Counted from the stretch's first letter, positions 9,238 through 19,398 are shown. The stretch: 64,000 bases of DNA from Rhizobiaceae bacterium (GCA_029212415.1 JARGOF010000014.1:1-64000); one strand, 5' to 3'. Numbers and translations are program-made. Notes: generated by a model not told the origin, from the sequence alone.

Positions 9238-9537
9238 GTGGTGCTTTTGAACAATGAAGAAAAACGGTCCGTCGAAAACCTGGTGTTGGCCATCGTGCGC
9301 ACAGAACTGGCCAATCGACGTACGCTGCTGGCCTATCTCAATACTGCCCTTGCGCTTTTTGTATCGGGAATCGGCATGCTCAAGCTGACCGAAGACAATT
9401 GGCTGGAGTGGCTGGGGTTCGCGCTCGTGCCCGTGTCCATTGTGGTGGCGATTATCGGGGTGGTTGACTATCTTGTCTTGCGACGCAGCATCGTGGCTGA
9501 AAAGGCCAGAGCTGCAGCAGAAGAGAGCGACGGCTGA
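9238..9537 (+). CDS. DUF202 family small membrane protein
   Basis: This 99-residue protein has the DUF202/YidH pattern: an N-terminal helix RTELANRRTLLAYLNTALALFVSGIGMLKL, a second membrane segment (LGFALVPVSIVVAIIGVVDYLVL) and a charged tail. The conserved L-A-x-x-R-T-x-L-A-x-x-x-T-A-L-A stretch is the family signature. Function in bacteria is not established. The start is uncertain: GTG at 9238, GTG at 9241 or TTG at 9247 all lie near a purine-rich AAGCGAGG. It stands alone. Confidence 0.8.
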   Translation: MVLLNNEEKRSVENLVLAIVRTELANRRTLLAYLNTALALFVSGIGMLKLTEDNWLEWLGFALVPVSIVVAIIGVVDYLVLRRSIVAEKARAAAEESDG

Positions 9538-9636
9538 CAGCAAGCGGATCTCGCCTGAGCCAACCGTGGTGATGCCTATCGATTGGCCCAGGCCTGTCAG
9601 GTCACCAACTCGATTGTGAGCCGTATTTGCCGGTTC

Positions 9637-10344
9637 TCAGGATGTTTTCCGACGTTTCGTTTTCCTGGTCAGCTTCATGGTGCGGTTGATCAGGTCCTGT
9701 TGCAGTTTGGGGTTTTTTTCGACATTCATATGTCCGACACCCTTGCGGTCAGTGATATCCACATTCTTGATTCTGCCTCGAAAACCGCGACCCCTTACAA
9801 CTTCATTTTTCCCATTCGGCACATAATAATTGATCACTGTTTTGATGTTCTTGCCAACAATCCTTTTGATGGTTGGATCAAATGTGACGACCAGAGCCAC
9901 TTTGATTTTGTTCTTGGCCAGATAATTGGCCATTGATACGGCGCTATTGGCGCCCAGCGAGTGCCCTGCGATAATGATCGGATAGGAGACATTTTTCTTC
10001 TTTGATCGCTTGATGATATCATCTGCATGATATTTCCAGCCGCTGTGATTGAATGTGACAGCGTCCAGCCCCTTGGCGCGCATCTTCCTTTCAATCTCGT
10101 CCATGCCGAGAGAAAAGATATTTGCCAAACCACGAAGAAGATAGACTTCACCGGTTCGCCTGATCCGGGTTTCGGTCTTGCGGCTGTTATAGGATGCAAC
10201 CGAAATGCCCCAGGGCGCATTGTTTCGTACCAGCTCGGACTGGTGATCCTCGCCGGCATTTGCTGTGGCAACCATGCCAAAAGATAAGGTTATGGCAAGT
10301 GCACCCGCCAGCGCCTGTTTTACGAATTTGCTGATATCACCCAT
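9637..10344 (-). CDS. Secreted alpha/beta hydrolase (lipase-like)
   Basis: A protein of about 235 residues with a cleavable signal peptide (residues 1-30, LAGALAITLSFGMVATANA) followed by an alpha/beta hydrolase core. The nucleophile elbow is GHSLG (Ser129). A histidine in KGVGHMNV near residue 210 and aspartate in TFDPTIK could complete the triad. The tail is strongly basic (KLTRKTKRRKTS). The start at 10344 has GAGAGGGGAACAGGAC upstream. It precedes nothing on its strand and lies downstream of a methyltransferase/hydrolase pair, separated by about 160 bases. Substrate unknown; lipid or polyester hydrolysis is plausible. Confidence 0.7.
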   Translation of the reverse strand: MGDISKFVKQALAGALAITLSFGMVATANAGEDHQSELVRNNAPWGISVASYNSRKTETRIRRTGEVYLLRGLANIFSLGMDEIERKMRAKGLDAVTFNHSGWKYHADDIIKRSKKKNVSYPIIIAGHSLGANSAVSMANYLAKNKIKVALVVTFDPTIKRIVGKNIKTVINYYVPNGKNEVVRGRGFRGRIKNVDITDRKGVGHMNVEKNPKLQQDLINRTMKLTRKTKRRKTS

Positions 10345-10503
10345 GTCCTGTTCCCCTCTCAGAATATCTGTCGGCAAGCTTTGTTCCGTTGGCAATCAAC
10401 CGAAATCATCCATTTCCGATTGTGCCAAGAATATCTTGCAATATTAATAATCCGTGATGTGTTCAATTCAAAAAACAATGTTCCAGTGTTGGCTGCGGCA
10501 AGT

Positions 10504-11097
10504 TCAATAGATACCCGGAATGATCCGCTTGGTTTTTTTGACATATTCCCGGTAGGATTCACCAAACTCCATTTCCATCATTTTCTCTTCCTGACCGATT
10601 CGAAGAAAAAACAGCGTACCAAAACCCACAAGCCCGGCAAAACCCGCCAGCCAGTTTGGCAGCAGAAAAGCCTGCGCAAGCGCCCAAAGCCAGAATGCCG
10701 AATACATGGGATGGCGCAAATTGCTGTAGATTGATGTGGTGATCAACTGATGTCCTTCGCGCAGATCAAGGCTGTTGGACCACATTACTCCCAAGGCCTT
10801 GTGGGTAAGGCGGAAGAGAACAAGCGAGACGCCAAACAAGCCGATGCCAATGGCAAACATGCGTGGATCAGGGCTATAATCCAGTGCAGAAGGGAGGCCG
10901 GAAAACACCCATATTCCCGGCAGCAATCCAAGCCCGCTGAACGAAATTGCCAGTGAGATCTGCTCCTTGAGGGGGCGCCTTGTCAGCTTGATCCCATGGC
11001 GCCGGGACCTGACATTTGGTCGCCAGCGCAAACCCGCCCACAGGACAATAAAGGCACACCAGACGATCTTGCTCCACAGAGTCAGATCCATATCCAT
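10504..11097 (-). CDS. Isoprenylcysteine carboxyl methyltransferase-like membrane methyltransferase
   Basis: This protein of about 197 residues has four to five hydrophobic segments and the C-terminal signature of ICMT/phospholipid methyltransferase-like proteins: YSNLRHPMYSAFWLWALAQ, then a hydrophobic hairpin, then EEKMMEMEFGESYREYVKKTKRIIPG. In characterised relatives the RHPxY and E-E-x-x-x-x-x-x-G-x-x-Y-x-x-Y residues bind S-adenosylmethionine. Its ATG overlaps the stop of the upstream membrane hydrolase (TGATG), so the two are translationally coupled and probably act on the same membrane substrate. Bacterial members may methylate lipids or small amphiphiles; no specific substrate can be assigned. 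Confidence 0.8.
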   Translation of the reverse strand: MDMDLTLWSKIVWCAFIVLWAGLRWRPNVRSRRHGIKLTRRPLKEQISLAISFSGLGLLPGIWVFSGLPSALDYSPDPRMFAIGIGLFGVSLVLFRLTHKALGVMWSNSLDLREGHQLITTSIYSNLRHPMYSAFWLWALAQAFLLPNWLAGFAGLVGFGTLFFLRIGQEEKMMEMEFGESYREYVKKTKRIIPGIY

Positions 11098-12392
11098 CAC
11101 AATTGTCCTGCCTTTACGTTTGGCCAATCAGTCAGCAATTCAGGTTTCTCGGCGAGCTCTTCTGCATCCAGGGGGCCAAAGAGCCGCAGACCGAAATCAT
11201 AGCTGACAGGCCGGTCATTCTGGCGCACATATTGGCAATGGGTGCGATAGAGCGAGCGCTTCATGCGTTGATAACGCTCAACAGTCAAACCATATTTGAA
11301 GCGGACATAATACACAGAGTAACCGCCTGCCGGAGCATCGATCCCGGCCGGCTCAAAAGGGTCAGCCTTGTAAAACGATATGGCGTCGTCTTTAGATTGA
11401 AACTCATGCCAGTAGATCGTTTTTTCCTTCAAGACATGTTCAAGTTGTCGCCGCATCCACCCGGCTTTCGGACAAAGGGCAACCTTCAGATGGCTGGATC
11501 CCAGTGCAAGTATGCGGACCTTTTTGTTGTCGAGAAGCCCGGGTTTTTCTTTCAGGGCAAGCGACAGTGCGCTGATCGCCCAAACACTTCCGAAACTGTG
11601 GCCGGCGATGACGATTTCATCGTGATCTGACCGGGAAATCTCATCTCCCATCCGGCGTGCAAACAGCACCATTCTGTCTTCCACCTCCGGATTGGAGCGA
11701 TTGATCAGATCCCGTGCAAACCCCCAATTTCCAATGGTTGTTCGAAGATAAAGGTAATCGCCTGGCCACTTGAGCAATAACAGCCAGATGCCAATGGTCA
11801 AAGCAATGGTCGTCCATGCAAACATAGAACCTGGCTGTATCAATGACCCTGTCATGAGACTTGCCAGCTGGAAGCTGACCAGGGCTGCTGCGATCCAGCA
11901 GACCAACGGATAGATCGTGAAGAAAAAATACAGTTTGCTTGCTTTGAGATAGCGAAAAACGGTGCCGTCGGCAAAGAAGGCCAGATATTTGGCCGCGTTG
12001 GAGATTGCACCGCCAGGAAATTTCATGCCGTCGTATCGGGAGACGATATCGTACCAGCCGAACTGGACGAGCCTTGTGTTCGTATGCCAGTCGTCGCCTT
12101 CAGCATGGACGGAGCAGGCCGCATCATGGGCGCTTTCCGCGACAGGCGGCGAATCCGGACCTTTCAATTCGAATTCGAACAAGGCTCCAGATTGTCGACC
12201 GCAGCGCAACAGATTGGAAATCTGGTTGTCGATGCTGGATTTTTCAAAACCGGAAAAATTCAGGACAAGGCGCGATTCGACCTGATTTTGAAAACCGGGT
12301 TTCTCATGAGGCGCAATTTTGTCTGGTTTATTGTCGTCGACCCAATCCGGATTCATATCCATGCAATGTGTTCTCTTGCATCCATCTGTCAT
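11097..12392 (-). CDS. Membrane-anchored alpha/beta-fold hydrolase
   Basis: This 431-residue protein has a soluble N-terminal segment, two adjacent hydrophobic helices around residues 155-205 (FFFTIYPLVCWIAAALVSF and FAWTTIALTIGIWLLLL), and a hydrolase segment with IVIAGHSFGSVWAISALSLAL, a lipase-type nucleophile elbow. The N-terminal region contains VLNFSGFEKSS and HTNTRLVQFGWYDIV, possibly the oxyanion and lid parts. I know no characterised homologue. It is the first gene of a coupled pair with the ICMT-like methyltransferase. The ATG at 12392 has a weak ribosome site; ATG 12362 or 12356 are possible. Confidence 0.65.
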   Translation of the reverse strand: MTDGCKRTHCMDMNPDWVDDNKPDKIAPHEKPGFQNQVESRLVLNFSGFEKSSIDNQISNLLRCGRQSGALFEFELKGPDSPPVAESAHDAACSVHAEGDDWHTNTRLVQFGWYDIVSRYDGMKFPGGAISNAAKYLAFFADGTVFRYLKASKLYFFFTIYPLVCWIAAALVSFQLASLMTGSLIQPGSMFAWTTIALTIGIWLLLLKWPGDYLYLRTTIGNWGFARDLINRSNPEVEDRMVLFARRMGDEISRSDHDEIVIAGHSFGSVWAISALSLALKEKPGLLDNKKVRILALGSSHLKVALCPKAGWMRRQLEHVLKEKTIYWHEFQSKDDAISFYKADPFEPAGIDAPAGGYSVYYVRFKYGLTVERYQRMKRSLYRTHCQYVRQNDRPVSYDFGLRLFGPLDAEELAEKPELLTDWPNVKAGQL

Positions 12393-12481
12393 TTTCTACG
12401 GGAAAGGGTTTTATAAATGGGCTTTGCTTGTCAGGCAATCAAAGTCGATTGATGCATTGCGTATACCACAGAAATCTATTT

Positions 12482-13504
12482 TCACGCCGCGACATCAATG
12501 ACCAGCTTGCCGAAATTCTTGCCCTTCAGCAGGCCGATAAAGGCTTCAGGCGCGTTCTCCAGACCGTCCACCATGTCTTCGCGGTATTTGATCCGACCTT
12601 CGCTCAGCCATCTGGCCATGTCCCTGGCAAAGGCATCAAAACGCGCCTGATAATGATCGAAGATGATGAAGCCCTGAACCTTGATGCGCTTGACCAGAAG
12701 GTTTCCGAACAGGGCAGGCGTGGGGTCGGGACCCTCCGGCAGGCTGGTGGCGCTGAAGCTGGCGATGCGGCCGCACAGGGGAATGCGGGCGTGGACATTG
12801 AGCAAAGGCAGAACGGCATCGAATACGGCGCCGCCGACATTTTCAAAATAGACGTCGATGCCATCCGGGCAGGCCGCTGCAAGATTTTCCTTCAGCCGCG
12901 GATCACGGTGGTCAATGCAGGCGTCAAAGCCCAGTTCCTCGACCACATAGCGGCATTTTTCCGGGCCGCCGGCAATGCCGACAATGCGGCAGCCTTTCAA
13001 TCTTGCTATCTGGCCAACCACGGAACCGACAGCGCCACTGGCCGCGGCGACAACGACGGTTTCGCCTGCAACCGGCTGACCGATATCCAGCAAGCCCACA
13101 TAGGCAGTAAAACCGGGCATGCCCAGAACACCCAAAGCAAGAGAGGGTTGCGCCATGGTCTTGTCCAACTTTGACAGATCGACACCATCGGACAGGGCAT
13201 AATCCTGCCAGCCATTGGCGCTGAGCACCAACTCCCCCTTGGAAAACGCGGGATTTGCAGATTCCACCACACGGCTGACTGTCCCACCCACCATGGTCTG
13301 GTCAAGATTGACCGAAGGGGCATAGGACGGTGCATCATTCATGCGGCCACGCATATAGGGATCGAGCGAAAGATAGAGGGTTTTCAGCAGAACTTCGCCC
13401 GCGCCAGGCTGCGGAATGTCTGTCTCTTCCAGCCGGAAATTTGCTGCGACGGGCGATCCCGTCGGGCGCGATGCCAGAACGATGCGTCGGTTTTTCTGTG
13501 TCAT
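12482..13504 (-). CDS. NADP-dependent oxidoreductase, zinc-independent MDR superfamily (CurA-like)
   Basis: 340 residues, full length for the leukotriene B4 12-hydroxydehydrogenase/CurA group of medium-chain reductases. There is an N-terminal GroES-like domain with LYLSLDPYMRGRMND, then a Rossmann domain with VVVAAASGAVGSVVGQIARLKG, the nucleotide-binding AASGAVGS motif. No zinc-ligand pattern is present. Such enzymes reduce the double bond of alpha,beta-unsaturated ketones and aldehydes using NADPH. It sits alone between the membrane hydrolase and the urease cluster, so its physiological substrate cannot be inferred. Confidence 0.9.
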   Translation of the reverse strand: MTQKNRRIVLASRPTGSPVAANFRLEETDIPQPGAGEVLLKTLYLSLDPYMRGRMNDAPSYAPSVNLDQTMVGGTVSRVVESANPAFSKGELVLSANGWQDYALSDGVDLSKLDKTMAQPSLALGVLGMPGFTAYVGLLDIGQPVAGETVVVAAASGAVGSVVGQIARLKGCRIVGIAGGPEKCRYVVEELGFDACIDHRDPRLKENLAAACPDGIDVYFENVGGAVFDAVLPLLNVHARIPLCGRIASFSATSLPEGPDPTPALFGNLLVKRIKVQGFIIFDHYQARFDAFARDMARWLSEGRIKYREDMVDGLENAPEAFIGLLKGKNFGKLVIDVAA

Positions 13505-13593
13505 GTGTGCTGTTCCATCTTCGAGACTGAGGGCCTTGGCGGTGCCTGTATATATATCCGCACCGCGACCAGATCATAGGGTCATCAGGACAA

Positions 13594-14247
13594 TCAGCCG
13601 GCATTCTCGAGGTGTGTTGAAACGCCATGATCAGGCAAGCCACCCAGTTCGATCAGGAAGGCAACGATCTCATCGACACCCTTGCCGCGTCGCATATCGG
13701 TAAACAGGCTCTTTTTGTCAGGGCGCATTCTGGCGGCGTCGCGTTCCATGACGGACAGGTCGGCGTCGACATGCGGCGCCAGATCCGCCTTGTTGATGAT
13801 CAACAGATCGGAGCGGGTAATGGCAGGCCCGCCCTTGCGCGGAATTTCCTCTCCCTGGCATACTGAAATGACATAGAGCGTTACATCGGCCAATTGCGGC
13901 GAGAAGGTCGCTGCCAGATTGTCGCCGCCGGATTCGATGAAGACAATATCAAGATCAGGATGGCGCGCGGTCAGTGCGGCAATAGCAGACAGATTGATCG
14001 AAGCATCCTCACGGATTGCCGTGTGCGGGCAGCCACCGGTCTCCACGCCGACGATGCGATCCGATGACAGCGCCTGTAGCCGCACCAGCGCTTCTGCATC
14101 TTCCTTTGTATAGATATCGTTGGTCACCACGCCGATGGAATATCGCTCCCGCATGGCTTTGCACAATTTTTCGGTGAGTGTTGTCTTGCCGGAGCCGACC
14201 GGTCCGCCGATGCCAACCCGCAAGGGGCCGTTTTGAAGTGGAGTCAT
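13594..14247 (-). CDS. ureG: Urease accessory GTPase UreG
   Basis: This 217-residue SIMIBI GTPase delivers nickel to apo-urease in a GTP-dependent manner together with UreF and UreD. It shows P-loop [15 protein letters not shown] (residues 14-28), the invariant metal-binding [24 protein letters not shown] and the base-recognition NKADLAPHV. Its length is typical. It is the last gene of the urt-ure unit and its ATG overlaps the ureF stop by four bases (14244-14247). Confidence 0.98.
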   Translation of the reverse strand: MTPLQNGPLRVGIGGPVGSGKTTLTEKLCKAMRERYSIGVVTNDIYTKEDAEALVRLQALSSDRIVGVETGGCPHTAIREDASINLSAIAALTARHPDLDIVFIESGGDNLAATFSPQLADVTLYVISVCQGEEIPRKGGPAITRSDLLIINKADLAPHVDADLSVMERDAARMRPDKKSLFTDMRRGKGVDEIVAFLIELGGLPDHGVSTHLENAG

Positions 14248-14915
14248 GATCGAAAAAGCCTGGAATTCTGGGTTTCATGTTTGAGGGAGGCGATTTCCGC
14301 GAGGATTGTCGCGCTGCCCAGATCGTCGAGTGTTGCAGGGCAAGCCCGCTGCGCGGTTGCCAGCACGCAGTCTTCAAGGCGTGCCAGAAGCGCCACGCCA
14401 TCGGCTTGACCAAGCGGCATCAGCCGCAGACCTGCCTGAATGAGATTGGCAAGGAATGCGTGCAGATAGGCGGCCAGAGCCTGTTCAAGCGGGATGCCAT
14501 GGGCGCCCGACAAGGCGCCAGCCGCAACGGGCATGGCGCAGTCCTTTGGCAGGCGCGCAAAGACGTCGTCCGGCCAGGCACGTGCTGCATCCAGGAAGGC
14601 CGTTCCCTGCATCATGGTTTCCATGTGGCGCTCGGCAGAGGGCGCCATGGCTTCGGCCAATGCTGCCAATTCATGGAGATCAGCGCCGGATTGTGCATCG
14701 TTCCAGCTTTGCGCAAAGAGCAGCGCATCGTTCCAGGCTGAGCCGCGCGTCATCAGGTCGTGCAGCCAATCGTAAAGATCGTTCCGGGTCACAACAAATC
14801 CATCATGGACGGCGCGTTCCAGACCGTGGCTATAAGCAAAAGCGCCTATCGGAAAGGCCGGCGACATCCAGGTGAGCAAACGCAGCAATTTCCGGCCGGC
14901 GGCGATTTCAGTCAT
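14244..14915 (-). CDS. ureF: Urease accessory protein UreF
   Basis: A protein of about 223 residues beginning [24 protein letters not shown], the UreF hallmark (SPxFPxGxFxxSxGLE). UreF bridges UreD-bound apo-urease and UreG and gates GTP hydrolysis. An in-frame ORF extends 27 codons further upstream, but those codons are the shadow of the histidine tail of ureE in another frame, so I start at the ATG at 14915, which still overlaps the ureE end by 8 bases. Confidence 0.95.
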   Translation of the reverse strand: MTEIAAGRKLLRLLTWMSPAFPIGAFAYSHGLERAVHDGFVVTRNDLYDWLHDLMTRGSAWNDALLFAQSWNDAQSGADLHELAALAEAMAPSAERHMETMMQGTAFLDAARAWPDDVFARLPKDCAMPVAAGALSGAHGIPLEQALAAYLHAFLANLIQAGLRLMPLGQADGVALLARLEDCVLATAQRACPATLDDLGSATILAEIASLKHETQNSRLFRS

Positions 14916-15417
14916 GGTGATGACCGTGATGATGGTCATGGTCATGGTCATGGGGGTGATCATCGCCATGAACATGGTCTGCATGGGGGTTTTCATAGGC
15001 GCCGCCCTGCGGATCGAAGGGGGCCTCTATGTCTTCAATATGGGCGCCGAGACCTTCCAGCATGGCGCGCAACGTATGGTCATGGCGGATCAGCAGACAA
15101 TCATCAGCGATTTGGGTTGGACAATGGCGGTTGCCCAGATGCCAGGCAAGTTGCAACAGGTGGTGGGTGGAATCAGCGCGGACCCGATAGAGCTTTTCCG
15201 GTGTTGCGCGCACCTCGATGATCCGGCCATCACTGAGCAGCAGGCCTTCCCCATGGCGCAGCAACCGGGCATGCGGCAGGTTGAGAAGGAAGGTGATGCC
15301 GTTGTCGGAGGTCAGCGTCATGCGCCGACGGTGGCGGGCCGTTTCATCAAGGGTGATCGTATCGGCGGCCTCACCGGATTTGATCGCGCACAGCGAAGAG
15401 ACGGTCGGATGGGTCAA
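14908..15417 (-). CDS. ureE: Urease accessory nickel chaperone UreE with histidine-rich tail
   Basis: 169 residues: an N-terminal peptide-binding domain (residues 20-80), a metal-binding domain including YHLGNRH-like WHLGNRHCP, and a C-terminal tail of about 27 residues ([20 protein letters not shown] and more histidines) that can bind several nickel ions. UreE donates nickel to the UreG dimer. The tail suggests nickel storage as well as delivery. It overlaps ureC by four bases upstream and ureF by eight bases downstream. Confidence 0.96.
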   Translation of the reverse strand: MTHPTVSSLCAIKSGEAADTITLDETARHRRRMTLTSDNGITFLLNLPHARLLRHGEGLLLSDGRIIEVRATPEKLYRVRADSTHHLLQLAWHLGNRHCPTQIADDCLLIRHDHTLRAMLEGLGAHIEDIEAPFDPQGGAYENPHADHVHGDDHPHDHDHDHHHGHHHD

Positions 15418-17126
15418 AACAGAAAATACCTCTGGGCCATGGGAACCACGTCTGCCGGTTCACAGGTCAGCAATTCACCATCGGCATGAACCTCGTAGGT
15501 TTCCGGATCCACTTCGATATGCGGGGTCGCGGCATTGTGGATCATTGATGATTTTCCGATGCCACTGCGGGTGTTCTCGACGGCGACAAATGCCTTGTCC
15601 ACGCCAAGGCTTGCATGCAGATCGGTTTCCATCGATGCCTTGGACACGAAGGTGACCGAGGAATTTGTCAGAGACTTGCCATAGGCGCCGAACATGTAGC
15701 GATAGTGTACGGGCTGCGGCGTCGGGATTGATGCATTGGGATCACCCATGGGCGCTGCGGCGATGGTTCCGCCAACCAGGATCATTTCGGGTTTCACGCC
15801 AAAAAAGGCCGGTTTCCACAGAACGATGTCGGCGCGTTTGCCGACCTCGATGGAGCCGATATGTTTAGACAGCCCCTGGGCGATGGCCGGATTGATCGTA
15901 TATTTGGCAATATAGCGTTTTACCCGGAAATTGTCGTTCTCGCCGGTCTCTTCTGCCAGGCGGCCCCGTTGGCGTTTCATCTTGTCGGCGGTCTGCCAGG
16001 TGCGGATCAGCACCTCGCCGACCCTGCCCATGGCCTGGCTGTCCGAAGCAATGATAGAAAAGGCGCCGAGATCGTGCAGAATGTCCTCTGCGGCAATGGT
16101 CTCTTTTCGTATGCGGCTTTCCGCGAAGGCCACATCTTCGGGAATGCCGTCGTCCAGATGGTGGCAGACCATCAGCATGTCGAGATGTTCATCCACGGTA
16201 TTGACCGTATAGGGGCGGGTTGGATTGGTTGATGATGGAATGACATTTTGCAGCCCGCAGATCTTGATGATATCGGGCGCATGGCCGCCACCGGCGCCTT
16301 CCGTATGAAAGGCATGGATGGTGCGCCCGTTGATGGCCTTGATGGTGCTTTCGACAAATCCGCTCTCATTGAGCGTGTCGGTGTGTATCATCACCTGGAT
16401 GTCATGGGCGTCGGCCACCGACAGGCAGGTGTCGATGGCGCCGGGGGTGGTGCCCCAGTCTTCATGCAGTTTCAGCGAACAGGCCCCGGCCAGAACCATT
16501 TCCTCCAGCGCTTCGGGACGTGACGCATTGCCCTTGCCGGCAAAGGCCAGATTCATCGGAAAGGCGTCGGCCGCCTGGATCATGCGCCCGATATGCCAGG
16601 CGCCGGGTGTGCAGGTGGTGGCAAGCGTGCCGTGGGCCGGGCCGGTACCGCCGCCCAGCATGGTGGTGACGCCGGACATCAGCGCCTCTTCAATCTGCTG
16701 TGGGCAAATGAAGTGGATGTGGGAGTCAAAGCCACCGGCGGTGACGATTTTACCCTCAGCCGCAATGACCTCCGTGCCCGGGCCGATAATGATATCGACA
16801 CCGGGTTGCGTATCGGGATTGCCGGCCTTTCCTATGGCGTGAATGAGACCATTGCGAAGGCCGATATCGGCCTTGTAGATGCCGCTGTGGTCGACGATCA
16901 GGGCATTGGTGATCACCGTATCGACCGCACCGGCGGCTCTGGTGACCTGGGATTGCCCCATGCCGTCGCGGATGACCTTGCCGCCACCGAATTTGACCTC
17001 TTCACCATAGACGGTGAGGTCGCGTTCAACTTCGATAAACAAGACAGTGTCCGCCAGCCGCACCTTGTCGCCGGTTGTCGGGCCGAACATATCCGCATAG
17101 GCGGCTCTGGAAATCCTGGTTGGCAT
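15414..17126 (-). CDS. ureC: Urease alpha subunit UreC
   Basis: This is the 570-residue catalytic subunit hydrolysing urea to ammonia and carbamate. The nickel-site residues are all present: His136 and His138 (FDSHIHF), carbamylated Lys219 ([10 protein letters not shown]), His248 (MIHTDTL), His274 ([15 protein letters not shown]) and Asp362 (IASDSQAMG). The mobile-flap Cys321 and His322 ([13 protein letters not shown]) are also present. Nothing suggests inactivation. TAATG overlap with the ureB stop and ATGA overlap with the ureE start show tight coupling. Confidence 0.99.
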   Translation of the reverse strand: MPTRISRAAYADMFGPTTGDKVRLADTVLFIEVERDLTVYGEEVKFGGGKVIRDGMGQSQVTRAAGAVDTVITNALIVDHSGIYKADIGLRNGLIHAIGKAGNPDTQPGVDIIIGPGTEVIAAEGKIVTAGGFDSHIHFICPQQIEEALMSGVTTMLGGGTGPAHGTLATTCTPGAWHIGRMIQAADAFPMNLAFAGKGNASRPEALEEMVLAGACSLKLHEDWGTTPGAIDTCLSVADAHDIQVMIHTDTLNESGFVESTIKAINGRTIHAFHTEGAGGGHAPDIIKICGLQNVIPSSTNPTRPYTVNTVDEHLDMLMVCHHLDDGIPEDVAFAESRIRKETIAAEDILHDLGAFSIIASDSQAMGRVGEVLIRTWQTADKMKRQRGRLAEETGENDNFRVKRYIAKYTINPAIAQGLSKHIGSIEVGKRADIVLWKPAFFGVKPEMILVGGTIAAAPMGDPNASIPTPQPVHYRYMFGAYGKSLTNSSVTFVSKASMETDLHASLGVDKAFVAVENTRSGIGKSSMIHNAATPHIEVDPETYEVHADGELLTCEPADVVPMAQRYFLF

Positions 17127-17431
17127 TAGAGTGATCCCATGATTTTCTGCTGGAAACCAAAAACCCGGCGCTTGCCGCCGAACGGTACAAGTGTGACTTC
17201 GCGTTCCTGGCCCGGTTCAAAGCGCACGGCCGTGCCGGCTGCAATATCGAGGCGCATGCCGCGCACCTTTTCGCGATCAAAATCGAGCGCTTCGTTGGAT
17301 TCGTAAAAATGATAATGGCTGCCGACCTGCACCGGGCGGTCGCCGCGATTGGCGACCTTGATGGTCAGGGTCTGGGCGCCTTCATTGAGCACAATGTCGC
17401 TCTGGGCGCAGATGATTTCACCTGGAATCAT
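17126..17431 (-). CDS. ureB: Urease beta subunit UreB
   Basis: 101 residues beginning [18 protein letters not shown], with the UreB signature [17 protein letters not shown] and [18 protein letters not shown]. It is a structural beta-sandwich subunit that binds UreA and UreC in the (ABC)3 urease. Separate UreA and UreB polypeptides are the usual bacterial arrangement. Confidence 0.98.
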   Translation of the reverse strand: MIPGEIICAQSDIVLNEGAQTLTIKVANRGDRPVQVGSHYHFYESNEALDFDREKVRGMRLDIAAGTAVRFEPGQEREVTLVPFGGKRRVFGFQQKIMGSL

Positions 17432-17446
17432 GGGGTATCTCCGGTT

Positions 17447-17749
17447 CTATCGGATTGGCTGATGAACAGTGACGAGCTTGACGCCATCGGGAAATGTCGC
17501 CTCAACCTGAATATCGTGGATCATCTCGGCGATGCCTGCCATGACCTGGTCTCGCGTCAACACATGGGCGCCGGCCTCCATCAGATGGGCAACGGTTTCG
17601 CCGTCCCTGGCGCCTTCGACAACATGATCGGATATCAGCGCGATGGCTTCGGGGTAATTGAGCTTCACGCCGCGCGCCAGTCGCTTGCGCGCCACTTCGG
17701 CCGCCATGGCGATCAGCAATTTGTCCTTTTCCCTCGGTGTCAGATTCAT
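17447..17749 (-). CDS. ureA: Urease gamma subunit UreA
   Basis: 100 residues starting [27 protein letters not shown], the near-invariant UreA N-terminus, and ending with [16 protein letters not shown]. It is the smallest structural subunit of the urease trimer. Its start lies 9 bases after the ureD stop, and ureB follows after 15 bases. Confidence 0.98.
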   Translation of the reverse strand: MNLTPREKDKLLIAMAAEVARKRLARGVKLNYPEAIALISDHVVEGARDGETVAHLMEAGAHVLTRDQVMAGIAEMIHDIQVEATFPDGVKLVTVHQPIR

Positions 17750-17758
17750 GGGATCTCC

Positions 17759-18646
17759 TCAAGTGTTCCACAGTTTCGGCAGGCCATGGCCGTGACCGAT
17801 GATCTTGCTGTTGCACCAATCAATGACCGGAACAATTTCCTTGCGCAAGGCAAAACCCGATTCGGCAATGCAGCGAAACACAAGGCGTTTGCCGGCTGAT
17901 GAATGGATGCAACTGATGCCGCTGTTTGCGCCGAGCCTCTGGCGCAGCGGCTCCACCATATCATCGCAATCGTCATGCACCACAATGATGGTGGCCAGGG
18001 CAATGGCTCCGGCCGTGGTGCTGGCGCGGTTGAGGAGTGACTGCATGTCACCGTCAAGCCGCGTGTCTTCCGCATGCAGCAGGTGCCCGCCGCGATATAT
18101 GCGCCAATGATCGTCAATCGATCCGGAGCTGACGATTTCCCCCATCGCCGTGCGACCGATGATCAATGGTTCGACCATGAGAAAGCTGGCGCGGGGCGCC
18201 AGTCTGACCGTCAGTTTCCGGTCAAAGGCTCCGCCGTCAAAGAGGATTGTTTCCTGCGGAAGCCAGGACAGGGCTGCGCCCTCGGCAAGGCTGATGTCGG
18301 TGTTGATGCAGGCTGCGTCAGCCCGTGCCCGATAGATTCTTTCACAGGCCTGTGTGGTGACGATCGCCTTGGCATTTTGCCCGAGATCGATGGTCCAGTC
18401 CATCTGGTCACCGCCAGTCAGGCCGCCCGAGGTGTTGATCAGGACTGCGTCGAGCGCAGACCCATGATGGCTGCGCGGCATGCGAATTTTCGCAGAGCCT
18501 TGCTGATAGAGCCGTGCAAGACGGGTCCTGCCGTCCAGATGCGTTGCGCTGAGCCGTGCGGCACCGCGGGCGCGCTGCATGGGTGCGGCAGGGGCCTTCA
18601 CCGGGATGCTGCCGGCGGCGCTGGCGATGGTGTCATATTTGTTCAT
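17759..18646 (-). CDS. ureD: Urease accessory protein UreD
   Basis: This 295-residue UreD/UreH protein is the scaffold that binds apo-urease and provides a nickel tunnel. Diagnostic stretches are LINTSGGLTGGDQM (about residues 70-83), TTQACERIYRA and LPQETILFDGGAFDR. It is the first ure gene and starts only 9 bases after the urtE stop, so urea uptake and urease appear to share a transcript. Confidence 0.96.
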   Translation of the reverse strand: MNKYDTIASAAGSIPVKAPAAPMQRARGAARLSATHLDGRTRLARLYQQGSAKIRMPRSHHGSALDAVLINTSGGLTGGDQMDWTIDLGQNAKAIVTTQACERIYRARADAACINTDISLAEGAALSWLPQETILFDGGAFDRKLTVRLAPRASFLMVEPLIIGRTAMGEIVSSGSIDDHWRIYRGGHLLHAEDTRLDGDMQSLLNRASTTAGAIALATIIVVHDDCDDMVEPLRQRLGANSGISCIHSSAGKRLVFRCIAESGFALRKEIVPVIDWCNSKIIGHGHGLPKLWNT

Positions 18647-18655
18647 TGCATCGCA

Positions 18656-19357
18656 TCATACCATCAAGTGGCGGCGTGTGTCCGCATTATCCAGATCTTC
18701 TGGCGGGCCGCTATGCACAATTTCACCGCGGTCCATGATATAGACATGGTCGGCCAGTTCACGGCAAAAGTCGAGATATTGTTCCACCAGCAAGATGGTC
18801 AGTCCGGCGCTGTCGCGCAGATAGGTCAGCGCGCGGCCGATATCCTTGATGATGGACGGCTGGATGCCTTCGGTCGGTTCATCCAGAATCAGAAGCTTCG
18901 GGCGGGTCACAAGCGCGCGGCCAATGGCCAATTGTTGCTGCTGGCCACCGGAAAGATCGCCGCCGCGCCGCGACAACATGCTGTCGAGAACCGGAAACAT
19001 CTCAAAGACCTCGGGTGGAACAGAGCGTTGCTTGCGCGACAGGCAGGCATAACCGGTTTCCAGGTTCTCGCGCACCGTGAGCAGCGGAAAGATCTCGCGC
19101 CCCTGTGGAACGCTGGCAATGCCGCGGGCAGCGCGTGCGTAGGGCGGCTGGCCCTTGATCTCCTTGTCTTCAAACCGGATCGAGCCGGAGGTGACGCCAT
19201 GCTGGCCGGTGATGGCGCTGAGCAGCGACGTTTTTCCAACGCCATTGCGCCCCAGGACACAGGTGATGCGTCCGGGGTCTGCCTTCAGCGATACGCCGCG
19301 CAAGGCTTCTGCCGCACCATAGTGGAGATGCACATCCTCGACCTCAAGTGTTGTCAT
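18656..19357 (-). CDS. urtE: Urea ABC transporter ATP-binding protein UrtE
   Basis: A protein of about 233 residues of the branched-chain amino acid-type (LivF-like) ABC ATPases. Walker A is GRNGVGKTSLLSAITG, the signature is LSGGQQQQLAIGRALVTRP, Walker B is LLILDEPTEGIQPSII. EGIQPSII is typical of UrtE. I start at the ATG at 19357; a TTG and GTG lie upstream in frame (19387, 19381) with little support. It follows urtD with a small gap and precedes ureD by 9 bases. Confidence 0.95.
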   Translation of the reverse strand: MTTLEVEDVHLHYGAAEALRGVSLKADPGRITCVLGRNGVGKTSLLSAITGQHGVTSGSIRFEDKEIKGQPPYARAARGIASVPQGREIFPLLTVRENLETGYACLSRKQRSVPPEVFEMFPVLDSMLSRRGGDLSGGQQQQLAIGRALVTRPKLLILDEPTEGIQPSIIKDIGRALTYLRDSAGLTILLVEQYLDFCRELADHVYIMDRGEIVHSGPPEDLDNADTRRHLMV

Positions 19358-19398
19358 AGCTTGCAACCATTCCTGTTTCACCCGCAATCCGCAGGGCT

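Noticed and set aside
12005-13174. 389-codon open frame on the plus strand
   Set aside because: Antisense to the CurA-like oxidoreductase and the membrane hydrolase start; no ribosome site and no family resemblance.
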